From contig NZ_RCUX01000001.1 of NCBI RefSeq assembly GCF_003667565.1, forward strand, positions 248,001-312,000: a stretch of 64,000 bases of DNA. The letters run 5' to 3'. The notes under the pieces are model-generated. The model saw only the letters and a list, made by a program, of their open reading frames with translations. It was not told the DNA's origin and made no database searches. Source of the stretch: Mycetocola tolaasinivorans (lineage in GTDB: Bacteria > Actinomycetota > Actinomycetes > Actinomycetales > Microbacteriaceae). The position numbers were made by a program, and so were the translations under genes. Positions 16,910 through 27,499 of this stretch are shown here, piece by piece. Position 1 is the first letter of the stretch. Each line of letters starts with the position of its first letter.

Positions 16910-17407
16910 TCACTCCTCGGGCGGTTCGATCGGTGCCAGCAGCACGGCACCCGAGCCGCGCTCGCCGAGGGCGTCGTTGGGGTTGAATACGCGGCAGGAA
17001 CCGAGGGAGACACAGCCGCAGCCGATGCACTGGTTCATCTCGCTCTCCAACCGCTCGAGTTCGAGTCGGCGCGCGGCGAGCTGCCCGCGCCAGGAGGCGT
17101 TCAGCCGGTTCCAGTCGCGGAGCGAGGGCATTCGATCCTCGGGAAGCGTCGCGAACTGCTCGGCCACCTCGGTGAGCGGGATGCCGAGCCGTTTGGCCGT
17201 CTGGATGATCGCGATTCGCCGCTCCACGTGGCGCGGATACAGCCGGTGCCCGCCCGAGCTACGTTCGGAGTGGATGAGGCCGCGGCGCTCATAAAAATGC
17301 AGGGCGGATGCCGCAACCCCGGTGCGGCGCACGATCTCGCCGATCGGCAGCAGATCCGTGGGGCTGCGCTGTGGTGCGTTTTGCGCGTCGCGCTTGATCT
17401 CAACCAT
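16910..17407 (-). CDS. soxR: Redox-sensitive MerR-family activator SoxR
   Basis: A 165-residue MerR-family regulator. The N-terminal winged helix reads IGEIVRRTGVAASALHFYER and is followed by the dimerisation helix. Near residues 128-139 lies the [2Fe-2S] cluster motif CIGCGCVSLGSC, the exact C-x2-C-x-C-x5-C spacing of SoxR. SoxR is oxidised by redox-cycling compounds and untwists its target promoter. The ATG at 17407 sits at the centre of a 20-bp palindrome, and TAAAAT lies seven bases upstream, so the transcript is probably leaderless and self-controlled. It faces an MFS pump, the usual SoxR target type in actinobacteria. Confidence 0.94.
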   Translation of the reverse strand: MVEIKRDAQNAPQRSPTDLLPIGEIVRRTGVAASALHFYERRGLIHSERSSGGHRLYPRHVERRIAIIQTAKRLGIPLTEVAEQFATLPEDRMPSLRDWNRLNASWRGQLAARRLELERLESEMNQCIGCGCVSLGSCRVFNPNDALGERGSGAVLLAPIEPPEE

Positions 17408-17424
17408 GGTTGAGATTTTAGCCT
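17394..17424 (+). promoter_or_regulatory. SoxR box within a 19-bp-spaced promoter
   Basis: The perfect 20-bp palindrome ATCTCAACCATGGTTGAGAT (17397-17416) lies between TTGATC (17394-17399) and TAGCCT (17419-17424). The spacer is 19 bases, the over-long spacing that MerR-family activators require. TAGCCT is six bases before the MFS ATG at 17431, predicting a leaderless transcript. Confidence 0.78.
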
Positions 17425-17430
17425 GTAGGT

Positions 17431-18834
17431 ATGCACACTGAAACAACCGAGGACCGCGGGTCCTGGGCAGACCTCCTCCGCGGCTCAAACGGCGCAATCT
17501 CCCTGGTACTGGCGGGCGGTGTGGCACTCTACGCGATCACCGTCTACGTGATCGGCGCCCTCCTCCCGGCCCTCACCGCCGAGCTCGGCGCCGGCGAACT
17601 CTATGCCTGGGTCAATACGGCCTACCTCACCGCCTCGGTGCTGGCCTCGGCCATGACCGGGCGCGTGTCGATCCGGCTGGGCACGCGCGGCGCATACACG
17701 CTGGCGTTCCTGCTGTTCGCGGCCGGATCCCTGATCATCACGCTGGCCCCGGCCATGAGCATCGTGGTGGCGGGCCGGTTTGTGCAGGGTCTCGGCGGCG
17801 GATTCCTGGCCGCCCTCGCCTACGTGTCGATCAGCGCACTGCTCCCGCGCGCGGTGTGGACGCGGGCAACCGTGCTGATCACCGCGATGTGGGCCATCGG
17901 CGGTATCGCCGGCCCCGCCCTCGGTGGTGCGTTTGCGGCGGCCGGTACCTGGCGCGCCGCGTTCATCATCCTCACCGTGGCGGCGGGCGTGCTCGGAACG
18001 TTGGCCCTGCTCGTGATCCGGGTGCCGCGAAACCCGGATGCTGCGGTGCCGGGCCTGGCTGCGGCCTCGCTCGCCCTGATCGTCGCCGGTGCCGTGCTGT
18101 TCAGCGTGGCCACGCTGTTTTCCGGTCTCGTCCAGGGGGCGGTGATCGCGGCGGGCGTGCTCGCCCTCGTCCTCTTCGTGGCGGTGGATGTGCGCGCCGC
18201 CTCACCGCTGCTGCCCGCGATGACGTTCCGGCGCGGCTCCCAGCTGCGCTGGGTGTACCTGGTCATCGGTCTACTCGCCGGTTCGGTCATGATCGAGGCG
18301 TTTGTGCCGCTGTTCGCCCACGAAATCGGCAACGTTCCGGCGCTGCCCGCGGGCTACCTCGGTGCCGTGCCCTCGCTGGGATGGACGATCGCCGAGGTCT
18401 TCAGCGCCATGATTCACGGAGAGCGCGCGCGGCTGCGCGCGCGAACGGTGGCGCCGTTTCTCACCGTGGCCGGCCTGATCGGGTTTGCCCTCGTATCCGG
18501 GACGCTCGACGGCGGCGCGGTTCTGACCGGCTGGATCGTGTCTCTCGCGCTGATCGGCATCGGGGTGGGCCTCGGCTTCCCGCACCTGAGCGTCGCCGCG
18601 ATGTCGGCCGTCGAGGGCGAGGAGGAGGGGGCGCTGGCCGCCGCGGGGGTCAGTACCGTGCAGCTGCTGAGCAACACGATCGTCACCGCCCTGGCGGGTA
18701 TTCTGCTGGGGACGACCGTGGCCGGACTCACCTCGGCCCAGGTCGTATCGGGCGGTCTGGCGATCCTGGTGGCGGTCACCATCCCCGCCGCGCTGCTGAT
18801 CGCGCGCCGCCTGCGCACCCCCGCACACCGGTGA
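17431..18834 (+). CDS. MFS drug-efflux-type transporter
   Basis: A 467-residue proton-coupled MFS transporter with about 14 membrane segments. Motif A-like AMTGRVSIRLGTRGAYTLAF follows segment 2, and VVAGRFVQGLGGGFLAALAY matches segment 4 of the DHA2 (QacA/EmrB) drug exporters. The start ATG is directly at the predicted transcription start. Position opposite soxR, with a well-formed SoxR box in its promoter, suggests export of redox-active toxins such as phenazines or quinones when they oxidise SoxR. The substrate is inferred from the regulator. Confidence 0.9.
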   Translation: MHTETTEDRGSWADLLRGSNGAISLVLAGGVALYAITVYVIGALLPALTAELGAGELYAWVNTAYLTASVLASAMTGRVSIRLGTRGAYTLAFLLFAAGSLIITLAPAMSIVVAGRFVQGLGGGFLAALAYVSISALLPRAVWTRATVLITAMWAIGGIAGPALGGAFAAAGTWRAAFIILTVAAGVLGTLALLVIRVPRNPDAAVPGLAAASLALIVAGAVLFSVATLFSGLVQGAVIAAGVLALVLFVAVDVRAASPLLPAMTFRRGSQLRWVYLVIGLLAGSVMIEAFVPLFAHEIGNVPALPAGYLGAVPSLGWTIAEVFSAMIHGERARLRARTVAPFLTVAGLIGFALVSGTLDGGAVLTGWIVSLALIGIGVGLGFPHLSVAAMSAVEGEEEGALAAAGVSTVQLLSNTIVTALAGILLGTTVAGLTSAQVVSGGLAILVAVTIPAALLIARRLRTPAHR

Positions 18835-18909
18835 GGCTTCCTGCGCGAACCATTCTTCCGAATGACCTGAATGATGCGTGGGATGGATGGATTTTGGGGG
18901 AAATCACCA

Positions 18910-18915
18910 TAACGT
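18910..18915 (+). promoter_or_regulatory. -10 box ahead of lipoprotein gene
   Basis: TAACGT with six bases to the ATG at 18922. GGAG lies in those six bases, so either leaderless or led translation is possible. Confidence 0.4.
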
Positions 18916-18921
18916 AGGAGC

Positions 18922-19383
18922 ATGTTACGAAACCGCGCTCGATTGTTGACCCTCGCCGGTGCCGCCCTGGCACTCACGGTGACGGTGTCCGGCTGCGCCG
19001 GCATCGATGAGCTTGTGACGCGCACCAAGGCCGCGAGCTATCAGGATCGCGACGCCCTCATCAGTTCCGGTATCGCCGCCAGCTGGGTGCCGCGTGACGC
19101 GCACCGCATCCGCGCCTCACGCTCGCTGGATGGTGCCGATATGTCCGTCCTGATCACCTCGAAGTCGGGTCTTGACCCGCGGAAATGCCCGCGGGTTGCG
19201 CGGAAGTCCACCCCCTCCTACGTGCTCGCAGGCGCGCCCAACGCCTACGCGGCGAAGGACGTCTTCGCCTGCGGCGAGTGGAGCGTCATCCCAACCCGCG
19301 GCGGATGGTTTGGCTGGACCCCCAACCACCCCGGCGAATCACAGACCAAGCCCACGGGCAAGCCCGCGGTACACGCCGAGTAG
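18922..19383 (+). CDS. Putative lipoprotein of unknown function
   Basis: A 153-residue protein with a signal peptide ending in lipobox VSGC (Cys about residue 25), so it should be lipid-anchored on the outer face of the membrane. The mature part has two further Cys residues (RKCPRVA and VFACGEW) that could form a disulfide, and an aromatic stretch GGWFGWTPNHP near the C terminus. I do not recognise a family. Monocistronic, with a terminator at 19414-19450. Confidence 0.8.
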   Translation: MLRNRARLLTLAGAALALTVTVSGCAGIDELVTRTKAASYQDRDALISSGIAASWVPRDAHRIRASRSLDGADMSVLITSKSGLDPRKCPRVARKSTPSYVLAGAPNAYAAKDVFACGEWSVIPTRGGWFGWTPNHPGESQTKPTGKPAVHAE

Positions 19384-19413
19384 GCCTCGAACGGCCGGGG
19401 GCACCGCGACACC

Positions 19414-19450
19414 GAACACCACCCGAGGGAGCGCTCCCGAGGGGGTGTTC
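19414..19450. terminator. Hairpin between convergent genes
   Basis: GAACACC and GGTGTTC arms enclose an inner GGGAGC/GCTCCC stem. It lies between the convergent lipoprotein (ends 19383) and sigma-factor gene (ends 19455). Confidence 0.75.
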
Positions 19451-19454
19451 TGCG

Positions 19455-21584
<2,130 letters not shown>

Positions 21585-22096
21585 GGCCGCGGCTCCTTCG
21601 GGTGGCGCGCGCACACCCGCGGAGGGCCTGGGTGGGGCCGGCGTCGGGTGACGGGTGGGTGATGATCCGGCTGGGTGGGCCGAATGGGCGAAAGCCCTCC
21701 CCGATTGTAGACCAGTGATCACGACACGGGATGGTGTGTGACGCGGGTGTTTTCCGCCGAAACGGGTGGGTTTTCCCGGCCGGACGGTGTTCCGCGCCGC
21801 CGCGTCGAGGTTCGGGTTCGCCGCGGCGGCGCATCCGTGCGGCGAGTGGGTGGCTCGCGGTGGGCACGGCGGGTAAGACCGAGATCGAGTCTCGGCGGGG
21901 GGAGGATCGACCCGGGATAGGTGCTCGCCACCCGACCGAGTGCGTGCCTGACAGATCCTTCTGACGGGTGCGTATTCGGGGGAATAGGGCGGCGAACACC
22001 CCCGGAATCACGAACGGAGTGACTACCGGGTGGGGTCTTCCACACCCTGACCACTAGCGAACGCGGCGAGCGTTACACCCCGCGCCGAAACTCCTC
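21585..22096. other. Gene-free interval upstream of the sigma-factor fusion
   Basis: About 510 bases. Open frames exist on both strands but none has a ribosome-binding site or recognisable protein, so I call no gene. It must hold the promoter of the sigma-factor gene; I see no clear -35/-10 pair. Confidence 0.5.
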
Positions 22097-23122
22097 CTAC
22101 TTTTTTTGACGTTCCCGAACGGCGGCCGCCGCATCCTCGTCCACCAGGTGCGCGTTGACCACCGCGCTGGCGCGCACACCGGCGGCTGCGGCAGCCCCCA
22201 CCTGAGCGCCCAGATCCGCGGCGTTGCCCACGACCCAGACGCCCGGGGTGGATGTCTGCCCGGTGGGATCCGCCGTGATGAAGGTGCCCATCGGGATCTC
22301 GGTGATCGCCAGATTGAGGCTCGCGCAGGCGGCGACGTTGGCGTGCATGGCCGGCGCTACTACGACCGCGGTGCGGGGAACCAGGGTGCCGTCCTCGAGC
22401 CGAACGCCGGCGAGGGCGTCATCGGCAATGTCGAGCCCGGCCACCGCCGCCTCGATGATGCGGATTCCCAGCGCGGCAAACTCCTCGCGCGTTTCGGCCG
22501 CCAGCGGCTGCTCCCGGGTGAAGAACACGATGTCGCGGCTCCACTGGTGAAAGAGCCGCGCCTGGTGCACCGAGTTTGGCCCGGTGGCGAGGATGCCGAT
22601 CGGCTGATCGCGTACCTCCCAGCCGTGGCAGTACGGGCAGTGCAGCACCTCCCTGCCCCAGCGCTCGCGTACGCCGGGAATGTCGGGCAGCTCATCGGTG
22701 AGGCCGGTGGCCAGGATGATGCGCCGCGCGGTGATCGCTACATGCTCCGCACCCTCGCCGACGTGCACGGTGAAGTGGTGACCCCCGGGGCTCGCCTCGA
22801 TATCGCTGACGGTGCCGGGCCGGATGTCGCCACCGTACGCGCGCACCTCGGCTCGTCCGCGTTCGAGCAGTTCGAGTGGGGGAATACCCTCGAGCCCGAG
22901 GAGCCCGTGGGCGCCGGCCGCGGGGGCGTTTCGCGGGGCACCCGCATCAATCACCAGTGTGCGGCGGCGGGCCCGGGCCAGGGTGAGCGCGGCCGAGAGC
23001 CCGCCCGCGCCGCCGCCGACGATGACGACGTCAACGTCGGTCTCGGGGGCGGTGGCTGGGATCTGTGCGCCGGGGCTCTGTGCGCCGAAAGGCGGGGTGG
23101 ATGCGGGATGCCGTGTGGTCAT
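22097..23122 (-). CDS. Thioredoxin-reductase-like FAD/NAD(P) oxidoreductase
   Basis: A 341-residue flavoprotein of the TrxR fold: FAD motif VVIVGGGAGGLSAALTLARA (about residues 31-50), the redox-active CPYC in EVLHCPYCHGWEVRD (about residue 166), and the closing FAD motif GVWVVGNAADLGAQV. CPYC replaces the CATC of true thioredoxin reductases. This variant family includes small-molecule dithiol oxidases and uncharacterised reductases, and is often next to an XRE-cupin regulator, as here. The ATG at 23122 has GGAGGA upstream. The operator at 23172-23191 lies in the shared promoter. Confidence 0.9.
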   Translation of the reverse strand: MTTRHPASTPPFGAQSPGAQIPATAPETDVDVVIVGGGAGGLSAALTLARARRRTLVIDAGAPRNAPAAGAHGLLGLEGIPPLELLERGRAEVRAYGGDIRPGTVSDIEASPGGHHFTVHVGEGAEHVAITARRIILATGLTDELPDIPGVRERWGREVLHCPYCHGWEVRDQPIGILATGPNSVHQARLFHQWSRDIVFFTREQPLAAETREEFAALGIRIIEAAVAGLDIADDALAGVRLEDGTLVPRTAVVVAPAMHANVAACASLNLAITEIPMGTFITADPTGQTSTPGVWVVGNAADLGAQVGAAAAAGVRASAVVNAHLVDEDAAAAVRERQKK

Positions 23123-23171
23123 GGGGTCCTCCTTGTGGGGTGGATTCCATGGTCCAACGCCGTGCAACAAA

Positions 23172-23191
23172 TTGGCAAAGTCTTTTGCCAA
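23172..23191. promoter_or_regulatory. Perfect inverted repeat operator TTGGCAAA-N4-TTTGCCAA
   Basis: A 20-bp dyad with 8-bp perfect arms between the divergent oxidoreductase and XRE-cupin genes. Its right arm contains the regulator's -35 (TTGCCA, 23185-23190), predicting autorepression. Confidence 0.82.
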
Positions 23192-23213
23192 ACGGAAAAA
23201 CTTCGGTCATGCT
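23185..23213 (+). promoter_or_regulatory. Leaderless promoter of the XRE-cupin gene
   Basis: TTGCCA (23185-23190), a 17-base spacer, CATGCT (23208-23213), then six bases to the ATG at 23220. Confidence 0.6.
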
Positions 23214-23219
23214 GGGGGT

Positions 23220-23819
23220 ATGGACGATGCACGGCGAACCCTCGATGCTCTCGGTGAACGACTGCGCCGGCTGCGGCAGCGACGCGAGCTGACCCTGAGT
23301 GAGCTGGCTGAGCGCACGGCGATCTCGATCAGCACCCTCTCCCGGCTAGAGAGCGGTGCCCGCCGCCCCACGCTGGAGCAGCTGTTGCCGCTCGCCCGCG
23401 CGTACGGGGTCACCCTGGACGAGCTGGTTGACGCACCGGAGACCGGTGATCCGCGGGTGCACGTGCGCCCCCACGTGCATCGCGACGGTACCCGCACGAT
23501 TCCGCTCACCCGCCGGCCGGGCGGAATTCAGGCCTTCAAAATGGTGCTGCCGCCCGCGCGCTGCACGCCCCCGGAGACCCTGCTCACCCACGAGGGGTAC
23601 GAGTGGGTGTACGTGCTTTCCGGGCGGCTGCGGCTGATGCTGGGGGAGCGCGATATGGTGTTGGCTCCTGGCGAGGCGGCGGAGTTTGATACCCGAACCC
23701 CGCACTGGTTTGGCCCGCTGGAGGGCGGCACTGTCGAGGTGCTGAGCCTGTTTGGCAAGCAGGGCGAGCGGGCGCATACGCGGCTGGCCCCGGGGCGTGA
23801 GCCCCAGGGCCAGGTGTAG
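23220..23819 (+). CDS. XRE-family regulator with C-terminal cupin domain
   Basis: A 199-residue regulator: an N-terminal helix-turn-helix (LTLSELAERTAISISTLSRL, about residues 22-41, then LEQLLPLARAYGVTLDEL) and a C-terminal cupin (about residues 95-185, LTHEGYEWVYVLSGRLRL then APGEAAEFDTRTPHWF). The cupin binds an unidentified effector. It faces the thioredoxin-reductase-like gene across the TTGGCAAA dyad and probably represses it. ATG 23220 is preferred to an upstream ATG at 23209 because the -10 box ends six bases before it. Confidence 0.9.
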   Translation: MDDARRTLDALGERLRRLRQRRELTLSELAERTAISISTLSRLESGARRPTLEQLLPLARAYGVTLDELVDAPETGDPRVHVRPHVHRDGTRTIPLTRRPGGIQAFKMVLPPARCTPPETLLTHEGYEWVYVLSGRLRLMLGERDMVLAPGEAAEFDTRTPHWFGPLEGGTVEVLSLFGKQGERAHTRLAPGREPQGQV

Positions 23820-23883
23820 CGCAAGCGCTAGCTGTTTTGCTAGGCGGCGGTTAGCCAGTGGCTTACCAGTGGCTAGGCGGCGG

Positions 23884-24921
23884 CTACGCGGTGGTCACGC
23901 CGGGGTTGGCGAGCACCGCGCGGGAGCGCAGCGAACCTGCGGCCAGCGCGGTGAGCACGTCTCCCGCGGTGTTCATATCGAAGCTGTCCACCACGGTGCG
24001 GATCTTGCCCGCGGCGGCCAGCTCCAGCACCTCGCGCATCTGGGCACGGGTGCCGATCACCGAGGCGTGAATCGTCTGCGCCTTGTTGAACGGGAACCCG
24101 TCGAGGGTCAGCGCAACACCGTTGACCAGGGTGCCGCCCCACTTCAGGGCGTCGAATGCCTGCGCGGTCACGGCGTCCGCCGGGGCGAAGGTGATCACAG
24201 CGTCGGCGGTATCGGCGATTCGGGCGAGTGCCTCGGGGTCGCGCGAGTCCACGGTCTCGGCCGCGCCGAGCTCGCGCGCCACCTCGAGGTGCTCGGGGGT
24301 ACGGCCAACGGCCACCACCCGTGCGCCGGTGAGTGCGGCAAACTGCACGGCCATGTGGCCCACGCCGCCCAGGCCGAAGATCGCGACGGTGTCGCCGGCA
24401 CCGATGGTGAGCTTGTCCACCGCGGCGAACGCGGTGATTCCCGGGCAGAACAGCGGGGCGCTGTCGACCAGGTCGAGGTTTGCCGGCACGTGATAGGTGT
24501 GTGCGGCGGTTGCGATCATGTACTCGGCATAGCCGCCATTCACGTGCTCGCCGGTGATCTTGCGGTCGTGGCAGAGGTTTTCGCGGCCGGAAACGCAAAA
24601 CTCGCAGGTCTCGCAGGAGGACCACAGCGGCTGAACGCCCACCGGATCGCCCACCGCAAAACCGGTCACGCCCTCGCCGAGTGCGCTCACGTAACCGGTC
24701 ACCTCGTGACCGGGGATGATCGGGCTGATCGCGGGTACGCCGCCATCCACCCAGTCACCCTCGATCATGTGTAGGTTGGATCGACAGACGCCACAGGCCA
24801 CCACGTGGATTTCGAGCTGGCCGGCGGCGGGGGCGGCGCGGTTGGTTTCGCGCCAGGTGAGGGGTGCCTGCGCGATCGGCGCGGGCTGGTCAAGTTCCTG
24901 AGCAAACATTGAAGAAGTCAT
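23884..24921 (-). CDS. Zinc-dependent alcohol dehydrogenase (MDR family, AdhA-like)
   Basis: A 345-residue zinc alcohol dehydrogenase. Catalytic zinc ligands are Cys in VACGVCRSNLH and His-Glu in IIPGHEVTGYV. The structural zinc lobe is CETCEFCVSGRENLC (about residues 102-116). The Rossmann motif is VAIFGLGGVGHMAVQFA. It oxidises or reduces alcohols/aldehydes with NAD(P). ACGCTA (24928-24933, reading TAGCGT on the minus strand) is six bases before the ATG, so the transcript is probably leaderless. A T-N11-A dyad at 24958-24972 sits where a LysR activator would bind, and the LysR gene is next upstream. Confidence 0.92.
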   Translation of the reverse strand: MTSSMFAQELDQPAPIAQAPLTWRETNRAAPAAGQLEIHVVACGVCRSNLHMIEGDWVDGGVPAISPIIPGHEVTGYVSALGEGVTGFAVGDPVGVQPLWSSCETCEFCVSGRENLCHDRKITGEHVNGGYAEYMIATAAHTYHVPANLDLVDSAPLFCPGITAFAAVDKLTIGAGDTVAIFGLGGVGHMAVQFAALTGARVVAVGRTPEHLEVARELGAAETVDSRDPEALARIADTADAVITFAPADAVTAQAFDALKWGGTLVNGVALTLDGFPFNKAQTIHASVIGTRAQMREVLELAAAGKIRTVVDSFDMNTAGDVLTALAAGSLRSRAVLANPGVTTA

Positions 24922-24957
24922 GTGACCACGCTACGAGCCGCCGCTCGCGCGCGTCCA

Positions 24958-24972
24958 ATAGAAGAATTCTAT
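24958..24972. promoter_or_regulatory. LysR-type box upstream of alcohol dehydrogenase gene
   Basis: ATAGAAGAATTCTAT has 6-bp perfect arms and fits T-N11-A. It lies 37-51 bases before the predicted transcription start at 24921. Confidence 0.65.
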
Positions 24973-24981
24973 GGATGCTTT

Positions 24982-25905
24982 TTAGGCACTCAGTGCCGCG
25001 GCGAGTTCCGCCCGGGACCCCTGAATTGCGGGGGTCGGCAGGAACGTCTCGGCGAAGGCGTGGGCGGTCTGATCCGCGGCCTCCGAGAGCACGAGTCGAA
25101 TCTCCCAGCCAAGCGTGGGGTCATCGATCCTGGCCCGCGGTAGCTCCGCGGCCTCGGTTTTCGATGCCATCGATTCGGGCACGATCGCGACGCCGCGACC
25201 CCGCGCCACGAGGCGGAGCAGCATGTGGACGTCTTCGAGGGTCATGATGCTCTCGCGGGCGATGCCGTGCCGTCCCCATGCCTCGTCAAGAATGCGTCGC
25301 GCCGCCCAGGTATCGGCGAAATCGAGGGTGTCGACGCCGTTGAGTTCGTCGGGGCGGATGCTCTCCCGGCTGGCCAGCGGGTGCCCCGCGGGCCCCAGCA
25401 GCACAAAAGACTCCCGGCGCAGCTCAATCGAGCCCGCCGGGGCGGCCTCGGTGAGTCCGTTGGCGACGAGGGCCAGGTCGATCTCCCCGGTGTTCAGCTG
25501 GGTGCGCAGGATCGCGGTGGACGCCTGCGAGAAGTGCAGGTTCGTCTGCGGGTGGGCCGTACCGAAGGCGTCGATCAGGTCGGGAAGGTCAACAAAGTCG
25601 CCCAGACACTGCTCGGCACCGAGGCGGGTGGTACGCGGCTGTGCCGTGGCCGCCCGCAGCAACTCCTCCTGCGCCCGTCGGGCCTCGCCGAGCAGGAGTG
25701 CGGCGCGGGGCCGGAAGGCATCTCCGGATGCGGTGAGGGTGGCACCACCGCGCCCGCGGGTGAAGAGCTCCACGCCGAGTTCGCGTTCGAGCGCCCGGAT
25801 CGAGGAGGAGAGGCCCGGCTGGCTCACGAAGCTGCGTTCGGCAGCGCGGGTGAAGTTCTCCTCGGCCGCGACGGCGAGGAAGAACTCGAGTTGACGCAGG
25901 TCCAT
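24982..25905 (-). CDS. LysR-family transcriptional regulator
   Basis: A 307-residue LysR protein. MDLRQLEFFLAVAAEENFTR followed by AAERSFVSQPGLSSSIRALE is the N-terminal winged helix. The remaining 210 residues form the two-lobed effector domain (start LRLGAEQCLGDFVDLPDL region). The start at 25905 shares one base with the stop of the preceding TetR gene (TAATG), so the two are translated together. It likely activates the alcohol dehydrogenase gene downstream, upstream of which a LysR-type box is visible. Confidence 0.92.
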   Translation of the reverse strand: MDLRQLEFFLAVAAEENFTRAAERSFVSQPGLSSSIRALERELGVELFTRGRGGATLTASGDAFRPRAALLLGEARRAQEELLRAATAQPRTTRLGAEQCLGDFVDLPDLIDAFGTAHPQTNLHFSQASTAILRTQLNTGEIDLALVANGLTEAAPAGSIELRRESFVLLGPAGHPLASRESIRPDELNGVDTLDFADTWAARRILDEAWGRHGIARESIMTLEDVHMLLRLVARGRGVAIVPESMASKTEAAELPRARIDDPTLGWEIRLVLSEAADQTAHAFAETFLPTPAIQGSRAELAAALSA

Positions 25906-26513
25906 TAGCGGGGCTCCTCGGTGCTGTTGGAATCTGTGCTGTCGGAATCGGTGGGCCACCGCGTGAGGGCGTGATCCAGGACGGAGATGAGGCGGCGCCA
26001 GGACACCGCGGCATCGGGGTTCGAGGCGGAGAATCCGCCCGCATCATCGAGCCCGATGAATCCTCCCAGGCTCGACCCCACGATGCGCACCGCGTGGGTG
26101 ATCTCGGGCTCGGGGACGCCGTATCCGCGGCACACCTCGGCTACCTCGGAGGACACCCGACGAGCCGCGGCGACGTAGTCGTCGCCGGTGCTCGTGGCCC
26201 GGCTCGCCTGCCAGAGGCCGGGATGTTCGTGGGCGAAGGCGCGCATGACCTCGGCGAGAACGCTCAGGGCGGGAAGCGCGGTGAGCCCCGAGAGGCGAGC
26301 CTCGAGGCTATCGGCGAGGACGGTGTGGGCGCGCGTGCCGATGATCTCGCGCAGCGCGTCGAGCCCGCGCACGTGGGCGTAGAGGCTCGCGGGTTTGACT
26401 CCGAGTTCGCGGGCGAGGGCCGAGACGGTGACGCGATCAAAGCCCGCGCGATCGGCGAGATCGGCGGCCACCGCGGTGACGTGGTCGAGGGTGAGCCCAA
26501 CGGTTGCGGCCAT
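25905..26513 (-). CDS. TetR/AcrR-family regulator (WHG-domain type)
   Basis: A 202-residue TetR protein. The helix-turn-helix is VTVSALARELGVKPASLYAH (about residues 28-47). The C-terminal ligand-binding domain has the TetR_C_33/WHG pattern, including HPGLWQASRA and GSSLGGFIGLDDAGGF. A perfect TATAAT (minus strand, 26549-26554) and GAGGAG before the ATG mark the start of this two-gene unit with the LysR gene. The last 15 residues are Ser/Asp/Thr repeats of no obvious role. Target unknown, possibly its own operon and the alcohol dehydrogenase. Confidence 0.9.
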   Translation of the reverse strand: MAATVGLTLDHVTAVAADLADRAGFDRVTVSALARELGVKPASLYAHVRGLDALREIIGTRAHTVLADSLEARLSGLTALPALSVLAEVMRAFAHEHPGLWQASRATSTGDDYVAAARRVSSEVAEVCRGYGVPEPEITHAVRIVGSSLGGFIGLDDAGGFSASNPDAAVSWRRLISVLDHALTRWPTDSDSTDSNSTEEPR

Positions 26514-26601
26514 GATCTCCTCGGTTTCTGTGGCGGTGTCCTCTCTGGATTATAGGTCGCGGCGGCGGTCCGGCGAGTGGGTCGGGCCGCCACCGCACGC
26601 A

Positions 26602-27477
26602 TTATGCTTCGTTGTCGGTGGCGAGCGCGGAAATCCGGGCGACCTCCTCCGCACTGAGTGTTACATCCAGCGCGGCCATGTTTTCGCGAAGATGGGTGAG
26701 GCTCGTGGTGCCCGGAATCGGCAGGATGCGCGGCGAGAGGTGCAGGAGCCAGGCGAGTGCCAGCTGGCCGGTCGTGATGTCGTGTGACGCCGCGATGGGG
26801 TCAAGCACCTCAAAAATGGGGGTGGCGTTTTCAACGCTTTTTCGAATGCTCATCGGCCACCATGGGGAAAATACCCCACCGTCCGCGAGCGTTGCCCTCA
26901 TGAGAGCGCCGCCGGTGCGGTTGGCAATGTTGAACAGTGCCGTGGTGGCGGCAATCGGCGCGATCTCGCGGGCGATCGCGTACTGCTCGATTGTGACGTT
27001 CGAGAGCCCGATGTTTTGGATAACACCTTCGATTTGGAGGTCGCGAAGGGCACCCACCTGGTCTTCGAAGGGCGCATCGGTCGCGTATCCATTGTGCAGG
27101 TAGTACAGCGGGATGGAATCAAGACCGAGCCTCGACAGGCTCATCTTCGCGCTCTGGCGGAGATACAGGGGGTTTCCGATGGAGCCGAGGGTGTCGTAGT
27201 CGAAACCCCCGCGAACGAATCCACCCTTGGTGGCAATCGTAAGTTCGGGATAGGGGTGCAGTGCTTCGCGGATGAGCGTCTCGTTTGTGTGAGGGCCATA
27301 GACATCCGCGGTGTCGATGAAATCGACGCCCTCTTCGCGCAATGCTCGGAGGAGGGCGAGGCCGCCCGCGTGATCGGGGTACGGGCCCCATACCTGTTCG
27401 CCGGTGAGCTGCATCGCACCGAATCCAACGCGGGTTACGGTGTGGGTTGTGCCAATGGTGATGGTTCTACTGGTCAT
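26602..27477 (-). CDS. Aldo/keto reductase
   Basis: A 291-residue NADPH-dependent AKR barrel. The catalytic tetrad is visible: Asp and Tyr in DFIDTADVYGPHTNE, Lys in IATKGGFVRGG and His in YYLHNGYATD. IPGTTSLTHLRENMAALD near the C terminus is the usual cofactor-binding segment. It reduces aldehydes or ketones. The ATG at 27477 is chosen because the frame upstream runs into the promoter (TTGAAA 27558-27563, 18-base spacer, TAGAAT 27534-27539, minus strand). Three matching operators in that promoter and a divergent TetR gene indicate repression and probable induction by the enzyme's substrate. Confidence 0.92.
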   Translation of the reverse strand: MTSRTITIGTTHTVTRVGFGAMQLTGEQVWGPYPDHAGGLALLRALREEGVDFIDTADVYGPHTNETLIREALHPYPELTIATKGGFVRGGFDYDTLGSIGNPLYLRQSAKMSLSRLGLDSIPLYYLHNGYATDAPFEDQVGALRDLQIEGVIQNIGLSNVTIEQYAIAREIAPIAATTALFNIANRTGGALMRATLADGGVFSPWWPMSIRKSVENATPIFEVLDPIAASHDITTGQLALAWLLHLSPRILPIPGTTSLTHLRENMAALDVTLSAEEVARISALATDNEA

Positions 27478-27499
27478 TGGAGCGGCTTTCTCATAAAAT

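Noticed and set aside
21585-22096. Several 60-200-codon frames in the gap before the sigma-factor gene
   Set aside because: No ribosome-binding site, no recognisable domain and frames overlap on both strands, as expected for high GC.
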